From positions 10,982,331-11,046,330 of the forward strand of contig OX459100.1 of assembly GCA_949775045.1 (NCBI GenBank): 64,000 nucleotides of DNA. The letters are read 5' to 3'. The notes under the pieces are model-generated. The model was not told the origin of the DNA and searched no databases. It saw nothing but the letters and a program-made list of their open reading frames with translations. Positions 24,401 to 36,400 of this stretch are shown here, piece by piece (the stretch's first letter is position 1; each line of letters begins with the position of its first letter). This DNA is from Metridium senile (Eukaryota > Cnidaria > Anthozoa > Actiniaria > Metridiidae). The translations under genes were made by a program, and so were the position numbers.

Positions 24401-27400
24401 TATTTATAAATTTTATAAGTAATATATACAATTTGAGCGGACAATCTGTATCCGATATACAAAGGTGAGTCAAAGACGAGCTGTTGTCTATCGGATACAG
24501 ATCGGACACGAATATTGTATAGAACTTATGAAAGTCCAACGTTAGTTCTTTCATATTTTACTAAAATTGTCAAGATAAATGTAAATCTGGCTGAGAAATT
24601 TCAAGTTGAAACTTATGCAAATCAGGACGAAATCTGTATGAGATTTACAACCTCCGTCACGGACGTGGATTCTTTTGTCAATTCACCGATTCAGTCCCAT
24701 TTACTTCCGGTCGGTCACGTGACCTGAATTGGGTAAACAATGGCCATTGTTGACATGTCGCCATAGTGAATGTTTTTGCTTGTGAATCTTGTTTTTACAT
24801 GTAAATATGGTCCATTATTGCTGTGTCTACAACTGTAAAAACAACTCAACTGACTCAACAATTTCTTTTCATTCATTTCCTAAAGAAGATCGTTTAAAAA
24901 AGGTACGTTGTGGCGTTTTTTTGTTTGATTTTTCGACGCTTTGAGCAAGATATTGTATCGATTCGAGCGGCGTGACTGCAAGCTGACATGTTTGTTGTTG
25001 TACTTCAGGTTTGGATATCGAGGATTAAAAGAGACCCCAATAAAGATTTTCGTATTTCAAAGAGCACTAAAGTTTGCTCTACTCATTTTATAGAAAGTGA
25101 TTTCATTAACAGCGAGAGTCAAAAGAAAAGATTGAAGCCTGATGCATGTCCGTCTGTGTTCAGCTGGTCGAAGGATGTTCAGAAACGAAGCTTTCCGGAA
25201 AAGAAGAGAAAATTGGAGTTAGAAATAGAAATAGCTGCTGCTGAAGAAACAGAAACTGCCTCTGAGGGTGAAGGTTTCTTTGAGGAAACAGATTGCAAAG
25301 AAAAGGTTTCAAGAGGGGTTCAAGTAGATGTTGAAGTACCTTGTTGTCACAGATTCTCAGTTGGAACTTTGCGATCGAAAGCCAGTACCGAAGCCATGCA
25401 GAATGAATATTTCAACCACTTTACGGGATTTAAAGGCTACGAAAAGTTTAGACAGGTTTTGAATTTTGTTCTGCCTGGATTAGATAGAAGTCGTCTAATT
25501 TACTGGAATACTAAAGGGGCAAATGATCGTCGTATCGATACAAAAATCTTGTTTGATTCAGACTCAGATGATGACTCAGATGATACTAGTAGCTCTTCAA
25601 GCCAAAGTATCGATGAATGCGATGTCCCAGTTTCTAGAAAGCACATTCTTCCCGTGGAGGATGAATTCCTTTTAGTAATGATGAAACTTAAATTGGGTCT
25701 GACTAACTTGGACTTAGCGGTAAGATTCTCTATATCTAAAGCAAATGTTTCCACTATTTTTATCACTTGGATGAACTACTTGTACGTCTACTTTGGAAAG
25801 ATGAAAATATGGCCCCATAGAGATATTATAATTGACCAAATGCCTAGTGAATACAAAGCCAAGTATCCAAATACCGTTGCAATAATAGATTGTACTGAAA
25901 TAAAAATAGAATGCCCATCTTCACTTTTGAAACAGTCACAAAGTTATTCTAATTACAAATCGACTAACACTGTTAAATGTCTTGTTGGTGTTGATGCCAA
26001 GGGTGGAATTTTGTTTGTATCACAACTGTATAGTGGCCTTATTTCAGACAAGGAAATTGTTACTAGAAGTGGATTTTTAAAACTACTAAAACAGAAACTG
26101 GAAGTAAGAGAAATTGTGCAAAATGATGCAATTATGGCAGATAAAGGGTTTGATATTGAAGAAGATTTGAAGAAACTGGGTTTACAGCTTAATATTCCAC
26201 CTTTTCTTGGAGCTGAACCAAGCTTTAGTGAAAGTGATGTCATCAAGACTCAGACTGTAGCTCAACATAGGATACATGTTGAAAGAGCTATCGGTAAAGT
26301 CAGGAAATTTCTCATTTTCTCAAGTAGAATTCCTGTGAGTATGCTAGGCATTATAAATCAAGTATGGAGTGTGAGCTGTATGTTAACAAACTTTATGGAA
26401 CCTATACTTGACTGATGTATGAAACACATTTACTAAATTAATTTTACTAAATTAACACAATATTGAGTCACTTCTTCATTGCTTAACTATAGAGTAGACA
26501 CGCTAAATCTGTGACATATAATTAGTACTAATTAGTATTATTCCATCAAAAAATTATTTGTTTTCTATTTTCTATTATCACTATTTAGCCTAAAAATTAG
26601 TATTTGTTTCACGGATTAACTGCATCTACTCTAATAGTTTGACTGATTTACTCTATAATTTACTCTATAAACTATTATACCATATTTACTTCGAGTCAAC
26701 TATAGGTTCCATATGTATGTAACATGTACCATAACTCTCAGGTAGGCCACAAGTGAACAGAGTGTTTGATGTGTTATTCTATCTCATGCCACAAGGGCTT
26801 TTCTCTGGGTTATCTGTTTTTCTACCCTCCACAAAAATCAACATGTAAGCAGAGTTGTAAGTTGTGTAAATAATTTAATGTAGTGGTAGTGAGTGTGAGC
26901 GAACCTCACAGAAAAGCCCCAATGTGGAGTGCTGGTTGTAAAATATACATTTTTTTCATACTCTATACTTGATATCGCGACTCAGGGAATTGAACAAGAA
27001 CACAGGTTGACTTCAACTTAGAATTTGAAAGCAAACAGAATTTATTTGCCATTTTCAAAATGGCCTATTAAGCACAAATTGGTCTTCACATGACCTTCCC
27101 TGTCAAAACAAAAATGTAAATCATCATCTATCATATCAGAAACTTTAACAACAACAAGTTACTACAGGGTTCGTGCTGATGTCAGTAAAAAAAACTAAGG
27201 AGAATTCAAGGAGTTTTCAATTTCCAAAAAGTAATTTTTACGCACTTTTTGCGACAACTTTGATATACAAATGACATTCCTGTCATTGTTAACATCAAAT
27301 AAAAAAAAGTTTGCTTTATAAAGGAACAAAAACCTTTTTTTCTGTTGGTTGGATAATAAATAGATTATAAGACAGTTTATGTGATATATGGCTGGATATA

Positions 27401-30400
27401 ATTTACTTGTTCACTTAGCCTACAGCATATCAGTAAAATAAAATATCCAGCCACAATACACTAAACTGCGTAATGACTATAAGTATCACTAAGGCATAAA
27501 ACAAATGTATTTTGTAACAATAATGCATTGAGTCAGGTAAGTGTAATGTATTTATTTGTTCATGTTGATACTAAATAGTGCTTGTATAAGACACAAGACA
27601 CATATCTTAAAAAAAAATCCAGACATAAGACATAATTGATTAATGATAATAAAGAATAATAATTTAATAAATTTATAGAGCGCTATATAATTACATGCTA
27701 TAGCGCTTAACAGTCAAATTCTTAATAAATAACTTGCCAAATTCATAAGACATAATTGATTAATGATAATAAATAATAATAATTTAATAAATTTATAGAG
27801 CGCTATAAAATTATATTCTATAGCGCTTAACAGTCAAAGCAATTATTATGTACATGTGTTTTTACAATCATAAAAATATAGAAACATAAAAAATATATAG
27901 TGTCCCGTCCATTAAAAGTTACTAAAAAATAAATGAAAACAATAAGTAGTAGAATATTCATAAGCCATATGCTTTTGTAAATAAGTACTTAAGTTTTGAA
28001 GTGTTTCTTGAAATTATTCAAATCTCTGCATACAATGCTGCACAATATTTTATTGGCATTGCTTCCTTTATAGTATGAGATAGTCTCAAGCATGTTAAGG
28101 CCTGGGAAGGCTTTACTGGGGGTCTAAAATTGTTTTATTTTTGCTATATTGTTGTTTTTATCTAAAACTTTACCAAATCTTTTTGAAGGGGAAAATATTT
28201 TACAAAAATAAAACTATTTCAGCCATAATTAACCCAGGCCTTAACATGTTTGAGGACTGTATTTTGAACATGCAATCAAGTAATTGATGAATAAAGTTTA
28301 AACGTTTAAACTTAATTCATCTTAAACGTTTAAACTTTATTCATCAAGTACTTGATTGTATGTTCAAAATACAGTTCTTTAAGTTTGGGTAAAAGGGTAA
28401 AATTGCAGTAATCCATGTCAAGATATATTCTTTCAACATTCATGTGCCGTGATGTCGACAAATACACTACAAAGTCACACCATGAAAGACCTGTTAATAG
28501 AAGCTGGCCCTGGACCTGTGCATAGTAAACATTCATCCTTTTCAAGTGAACTTTGCCATTGATAACATGACAATGAAAGGTAGGGTCTTCACAAGCTTCA
28601 TCCAATGATCTATTTCTCCATTTGAAAGGACACTTAATCTCAAGTAGTCCAAAATGATTCTTTTCAGATGGATCAAATATTTTCCCATCTGGAGAAGCAC
28701 CCAGATATGGGTATAGTGGATTGATAGACAAACCACACTCATAAACAGTAAACAGCTTGTTGACATTCTTTTGCATTTTTCTAGCATAAATACTCCTTGC
28801 CAATGACTCGTGCTGTTTGCCATGTTTTATAGCTTCCACTTTTGATAAATCATTTTGCTGGAATAAGCTTTTCATGAATGCTTCAGTGGGTTTCATTTTT
28901 CTTGTCAACACTCTGCCAAAGTTTGAAGCAGTAATCCTTGGCTCTCTGTATTTATACCAGTCTGCACATAGACTTTGTTGTACAGTAAGATTTTGGATTT
29001 GATAGGCCTCTGTAGTAGTTACTCTGATCTTTTGTAGAAAACTATGTTCCTCTGCAGGCCTTTCAGATATCAATCTCTCATACTCATTGTTATCTGCATT
29101 AACAGGAAATGGGATTTTAGGAAATGCTAAAATTAAGTCTGGTTGGTTATCAAAAGTCAATATTTCAGTTACTGGTCGGTCAAGAGAAAAATTTACTTTT
29201 TGTTTTCTTTCGTCAAAAAGCTGATATCCTAAATAAGAACCAAGTGGTACATTTCCCAGTACAGTATTTATAATCTGTGAACACTGCTGGTCACCAAGGA
29301 GATATGAAAAGGGAGGTTTTCTTTTTTCTTGTGATAAAGTATAGCTCATTGCAAGAATGTCTCTCTCTCTCCCATTTATGCTCTTCATTCTCTTAGCATC
29401 TGCATTGTATAGCTTACAGGCTATTGGATCTCGTTTTCTTTTGTTTTCCTTATCTTTACATGATTTCGCAAACGTTGACTTCATTACTGGTTCTGGCTCG
29501 ATTTTGTCAGTTGGCCGTGGTTTGTGCCACTGTTGTGGCAAACTTGTACATGTTTTGTCGGCTGGTATTTCTTTAATTCCTAATAGTGACCAATGGCAAA
29601 GCAAATATAAAAGACCAACTACATGATTGCAGTGACCACCGGATCTAAAAGAAAAATAAAACACGTTTTTGCATGATTTACTTATGAAGTAAAAATCGGC
29701 GACATAGTACACTTTCAATCATTATAGATATTTAAAATCAACCATTTCGAGCACTACTTACCCTGCCTTACAAGAACAGTTCGATTTTTGACAATTTCCA
29801 CTTTTATCAATTTCTGTTTGCAATGAATGTGGGTTTTCACCTTTCCTTTGCGTCCTAAAAGACCTGCTTTTCACCAATTGACAGTCATGCAGCGACGAAG
29901 TATACACATCGTGAATGTAGTTTTCAGCAAACAATTTGTATCCCTTTGGGCCTATATCTTTCTTGCCTGTCTTCTTTAGAAAGTTAATTATTGTGTTTGA
30001 ATCTATTTTGGGTATGTTATAAAGACATTTCGTCCATTTCAAGACGCTAAATGGACAAGTTCTTGCAGATGTTTTAGTATCGTCCGCCATTTTGTTTTTG
30101 TTTGTTTACCCAATTCAAGTCACGTGACCATCAATGTGAATCGGTCTATTGCTCATTAATTATTCATGAATTTTATAATTATATTACTTATAAAATTCAT
30201 GAATAATTAATGAGAATTTACAAAAGGAATCACGTCTGTGACAAAGGTTGTATTTTAGATACAAAATCGTCTTGATTTGCATTAGTTTTAATTTGAATTT
30301 TCTTGACAAGATTTACTTTTAACAGGTCGTGTTTTTACAGATTGGCCACTCATATTGTATATATACAGTAATACCCCACATATAAGAACCTAAAATTTAA

Positions 30401-33400
30401 GAACCTGTCATTCTGAAATTTTTCTTTTTTTTCTTTTTTGGAAAAAAGAGCCATGTGCAAAAGCATTGACCTGTATGTAAAAAAATAGGAAGAAATGTGT
30501 TGTAATGATGAAGTGTGTGATGCTAATAGAACCTAGATAGCCTGATTTCAAGTTAAGCACCATTTATATAAGAAACTGTTCAGGCTGACTATCTAAATCT
30601 AGGTTCTTATACGCTGGGTTTTACTGTATTGCTTACCATATGTCTTGCCGCCAACATTGAGACTGACTTTGTTCAAATCGTTAACAGTTGTGACAAGATT
30701 CTGGACAGCAGAATTAATGGCTTCCTGGTCTTCACTGAATTTCAACATATCGTTCCTAAATTTCAGTTCTCTTTCCTTTCTTTCTAGATGCCTTGTTGCT
30801 TCTAGAGAGACTTTTTCTGATTTGATTTCTTCTCTTAAGTGTTCCAGTTCACATTTTAGTTTTTGTTCATTTTCTTGGGAGATCTTGAGCTGTTCTCTGA
30901 GATTCTGAATTAAACAATGGAAAGACAACGTTAGATAAAGAAATATTAATGTAGAATAAGTCATTACGCAACAAAGATGATGATAATGATCTTGTTGATG
31001 ATGATAATCATGATGCTAATGAAAATGATGCTAACAGTGATGATGATAGCAATGATTATGTTCATGATAATGGTAACAGTGATGATGATAGCAATGATTA
31101 TGTTCATGATAATGGTAATAGTCATGATGATAGCAATGATTATGTTCATGATAATGGTAATAGTGATGATGATAGCAATGATTATGTTCATGATAATGGT
31201 AATAGTCATGATGATAGCAATGATTATGTTCATGATCATAATGGTAATAGTGATGATGATAGCATGATGATTATGTTCATGATAATGCTAACAGTGATGA
31301 TGATAGCAATGATTATGTTCATGATAATGCTAACAGTGATGATGATAGCAATGATTATGTTCATGATAATGGTAATAGTCATGATGGACATGATAATGAT
31401 GATGATTATAATCATGATTATGGTGATACAGATATATTAAATGATGATAATAATGATAATCGATGACAATGATGATGTTGATGATGTTGACAACAATAAT
31501 GCATGATGATAATAATAATGATGATGATCGATAATAACAATGACAATGATGATGATAATGAGAATTGATGACAATGATGATAATGATGATAATAATAATG
31601 ATGATGACAATGATGATGTTGATGATGATGACAATGATAATGATGATAATAATGATGATGATCGATAATAGCAATGACAATGATGATGATAATGAGAATT
31701 GATGACAATGATGATGATAATGATGATAATAATAATGATGATGACAATGATGATGTTGATGATGATGACAACGATAATGATGATAATAATGATGATGATG
31801 ATCGATAATAAAAATGATGATAATAATGACAATTGATGGCAATGATGATGATTATGACCATGCAATTGATGATGATAATGACAATTGATGATGATGATGA
31901 TCAATAATAACTTTACAATGATGATGATAATGACAATTGATGACAATGATGATGATAATGACAATGATGACAATTGATGATGATAATGACAATGATGACA
32001 ATTGATGCAATGATAATGACAATTGATGATGATGATGATCAATAATAACTTTACAATGATGATGATAATGACAATTGATGACAATGATAATGACAATGAT
32101 GACAATTGATGATCATAATGACAATTGATGATGATGATGATGATGAAAGTCACCATTACCTTAGTAGCCTCTTCTACCATAACATCGTAATTCTGGTCTT
32201 TTTCTGATTCATCATTTTCTTTATTATTATGATACTTTGCTCTAGATATTTCACTCTTTAGACCTGCAATCTCAGCATTTTGATCTCGTAGTTTGGATCG
32301 TAGCCTGGCTAGAGACTCTTCTAGTGACTGAGCATATGTCTATCAAAGAACAAAATATAACATAAATTATAAGTCTTAGTAAGAGTAAAGTCAACTCGTA
32401 TTGTCGTTGGTAACTCACAAAAGTCATGCATTGGCTGATAAACTTCTGGCCGATGGTGCACTCATTTTTCTCCCCTCTCTCCATCAGTGCTCCATCAGGT
32501 ATTTAAAGCTACTTAAAGCTACACCGAAAGAAGAGAAGTCGAAACAAGGTGATTCAATGTGATTCAAGCATGGGACCTCTCTCACAGAATGGATGTGCAC
32601 TAACCTACTGTGCCATCCTTGCTCCTAGTCTTATACAAATATAATATCAATATTGATGTTGATCGATCATTCACGTTTGTCTTGCGAAAGACTGTTGATG
32701 TAGGTGTCTGATTATCCACTGCGAAATGGTCCTAGGAATTCCTAGGGAATTCTAGGATTTTCTTAAGAATCCCTAGGAATATCTTCCTAGGGCTTCCTAG
32801 GATTTCCTAGGAAATTCCTAGGAACAAGGTGTGAAATTTCACAGTAAATTCGGACAAAGAATGCAAAGAATGCTGTGAATTCCTAGGAAATTCCTAGGAT
32901 TTCCTAGGAATCATAACATATTGACATAGGCAAAATTTCTTAGGATAATCCTAGGAAATTCCTAGGAAAACCCTAAAAAATCCTATGGTTAAAGTTATGG
33001 ACATAAAATATAAAACAACAAACATTATAAATTACAAGCAATTATTTAATATTCTTATTTGTGATGTTACATTTTGTTATGTAATTATTATTTGAAAGAT
33101 TGATTTGGTCTGTAACTTTTCTTAACATATCTACTAGTATTTAACCAGACCATTCATCACACTACGGCCTACATTAAATTTAAAATTGTATATAGCTAGC
33201 TAAGCTAAGCACACAACTCTGCTCTATATCCCATTAGTTAAGTCGGATAAAATACCAGTTACATATAGTCTTCTTCAATTTAACCATGTTGTTGATCTAT
33301 ATAAGCAAAGAATAGGTAGATGAATATGAACTTTTCAATTGTACTTATAAGAAATATAAGCAGTTACAGCAATGTCCGTTTCTTACCTCTTCAAAGACAA

Positions 33401-36400
33401 TAATTTCACCAAATCATTCAATTACACCACATCAAATAGTTCCATCTACAGTTATAAAGTTCCCATAAGTGTTTTGGAGTCCTTTTCAAGAGTTTTAAGG
33501 AAGAAAAAGCGCATTTCTTGATAAGAACGTCAGTTGCAACTTCACGGATCAACCGCCAAAAACAGAACTAGATTCTATTCCTCTCTCGGCTGAACTAACC
33601 ACAGGGAGCCCAAACTATTGATTCAAGCTCATTTTAAAAACAAGGAGTGTATGGAAGATTATAAATTTTGTTAAAAATAAAATAAGCCCTCTCTTGTCTG
33701 TGTTTGATATTATAAGATCAGGACATCAAACATATTCTTCAAATTGATGTTTTTTATGAAATCATGGTTTATAATAAATACCATGAATGTTTTTTTACCT
33801 TTTTTTTTCTGTGATATTTATCAAGTTTTACTTTTGTAATTTTTTTGTATACAAAAAGTGTACACCGAGCACTTGCTAAAAAGTTAAATCAATAATTCTT
33901 ATAATTGGCAAGTTTTTACTATATTAAAATAATATAATTTGGAAGTCTAAGTACTCTTCCTAGGAATTCCTAGGAATTCTTAGGAATGCTTAGGATAGTT
34001 TTTGACACCTTCCCCTGCCATTCAGATTTTTAGGAATTGCTAGGAATTACTAGGAAATGGGTTTTCACACCTGATTTAGGAGATTATATTTTCTAGGAAG
34101 TTTCTAGGAATTCCTAGGAAATCCTAGGAATTCCTAGGAACTCCTAGTAATCTAGGAATCCATTTCGCAGTGGTTTTAGCATATACTCAGACCAAGGTTT
34201 CTCGCTCACATTGGAACATTTTCTCTTTCAAAATTTTAAGGTCCAAATATCTAACAAAATCAATAAATCAAGCCAGCAATATTTGTCCTAGTGTTCCCTT
34301 GGTCATCTACTGCTTCAAGATTTCAATCTTACCTGACAGGCTTCCAAGCATTCATGTGGCTGTGGTGGATTATCAAATCGGAAGAACCTTTGGACATGAA
34401 CACTGGGATAAAACAGAAAGCATAATTTAGAAATACAAAAACAATTTAAGACATATGTGGCAAGTAAAGTACTAATACATAAGAAAAAAATTTCCCTGTT
34501 GTGCCAAACTCGAAAAGAAATAAAAATTGAAAAGATATTCACTTGAATTTTGTGACCAAGCAATTTTTGACAAGAAAAAGGCTGCACTTTGATATAATCT
34601 CACTCCTAAACGAGAATGGTGACCACCTGGGGCCAGTTGTACGAAGGGTGAATAGCGCTATCCACTGGATAAATCCTTATCCAGCGGATAAAATCTATAA
34701 AAAACCTATGCAGTGGATAACTTTTATCCGCGGGTAACTTTATCCACCTTTCGTACAACCGGCCCCAGGTTTTATTTGCTCAAAAATAAGAATTTTCTTT
34801 TCAATCATAGTATAAGTTTTGTCTCGATTGTTGCCTTCATACATACTTTTGGACAATATCTTTGTGACTCAGAACATTTTTCATAAACTCCTCCAATCCT
34901 TGTTGTCTTCTTTCAATAAAATCTGTGAGGAAAGAGAAACAAAATTATTCAATTTAATAAAGGAAAAAAAAACATTAAATAAAGGGGCTGGTTGTCTTTA
35001 ATCTGGGAGGGGGCCACACAGATTGCTTGGGGTCAATTTCAGAAACATTAGTGTTTTTGGGGGGAGGGGGGGGGGGGCGGCATTTTATTGTGGGGTTTAT
35101 TTTCAAATTTTACTAAATAAATTTAAAAAATGTGCTATATGTAAACATATACAGTTCGGTTCATCCGCAAAAAAGGGGATACGTGTCACGTGACAATTCC
35201 ATTGTTCTAGGGAAAATCGATAAAAATCGAAAATTTTATTACGAAGAAATTACCCAGTCTTCGAAATTCATCGATATCACGGTCAAAAGAGGACATCCGG
35301 GACCTTTTAACATTTCACATAGAGGTGATATGTTGAAGATGGCGGACGAGCAGATACAGCGAGAAAACTACAAGATTTTTCATTAAAAAATGGCTTTGAA
35401 GTCGAGATTTCAATCCAAGATGGCCGCCATATTGTCACCCTCCCAAAGGTATGTAGTTGGTTGATGATAAAAATTTGTTACCTGCCCATTTCCTAGAGTA
35501 ATGAAACCAATTTTAATGAAGTCTTTATGATATGCCTTACATTCTGTCGCATTGTAGAATGTGGCAACAACCTAGTTCTTGTGGCAACTCTTTTCAAAGA
35601 CTCCTTACTGAAATCACAGCCGTTCGTGTATGGCTATGCACTGACAAAAGTTGATATGTCATCGGAATAGTCGACTTATTTGTATTTTGTGCTTTATTTT
35701 AGATAACCAAATGGAAATTCATTGACATCTCCTGTCGCTGAAATGTCGAATATGTGGTGGGAGTATTAAAAAAGATAAAAGAAGCCAACCAGTACGCAAT
35801 TTTTGCGAATTTTATTTTTTACATATTTTATTTTTTATGCAATCTAGAAATTTGGTACTGTAATGTACAGCATGCATTGTACACTTCATAAATGTTATTA
35901 AACTTGTTAAACCTGAAAGTTATGTATGAATTGAGATTGGTATTAAAACAATTGTTCTTATGCCAATAAGCCAGGTTTACTTCCCAGTAGTGATTTATTG
36001 ACCAAATATTTGGTTACATCAGATTTTACAGTAGTAACAGTTTTGACAACAAGTTGTAGAACACTATTATTTGAGAATTACACATGCTAGTATGGAAAAA
36101 TAAAAATCTAGCCATCTCAACCAACAAAACTTGGTAATGCATTATTATTCCTTATAAAATTATTATTATAATTTCTTATGAAATAATCCAGTTTGAGGAA
36201 TTTAAATATAGTTTTATACATATCAACATAAATAACTGAGTGCTCACAATATATCTGTGAAAACATTTGCAATAATGAATTGCACAAAATAGTGTCAATC
36301 AAACAATAAATTTAAATTTTGTACTAATTTGCACCATTTTGTTTGCAAAGTTTTTCACAGATATATTGCAAGCACTCTGGTATTGCACTAAATGTATTTA

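Larger units (their letters stand above)
24422..30365. mobile_element. ISL2EU-like autonomous DNA transposon (THAP transposase plus YqaJ nuclease)
   Basis: The outermost 30 bases near 24422-24450 (ATACAATTTGAGCGGACAAT) recur inverted at about 30336-30365 with few mismatches. Further inward, 24571-24740 pairs with 30103-30330, including an inverted GTCACGTGAC box at 24715 and 30120. Between the arms lie two convergent, intact two-exon genes. The left arm is interrupted by a repeat (about 24451-24562) that also occurs at about 13090-13245. The right arm contains a 65-bp palindrome (about 30152-30214). The pairing of a THAP-containing DDE transposase with a YqaJ-type nuclease is what I know as the ISL2EU superfamily. 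It is inserted in an intron of SNX16-like B. Exact ends and target duplication (possibly TA) are uncertain because the left flank also carries a partial copy of the arm (24299-24421). Confidence 0.82.

Noticed and set aside
24988..25008. Start of the transposase at the ATG in 24988
   Set aside because: That codon lies in the intron. The spliced start at 24807 supplies the missing half of the THAP finger.
30975..32180. His-, Ile- and Ser-rich frames
   Set aside because: Translations of GAT repeats; the only real coding part nearby is exon 6 at 32160-32339.
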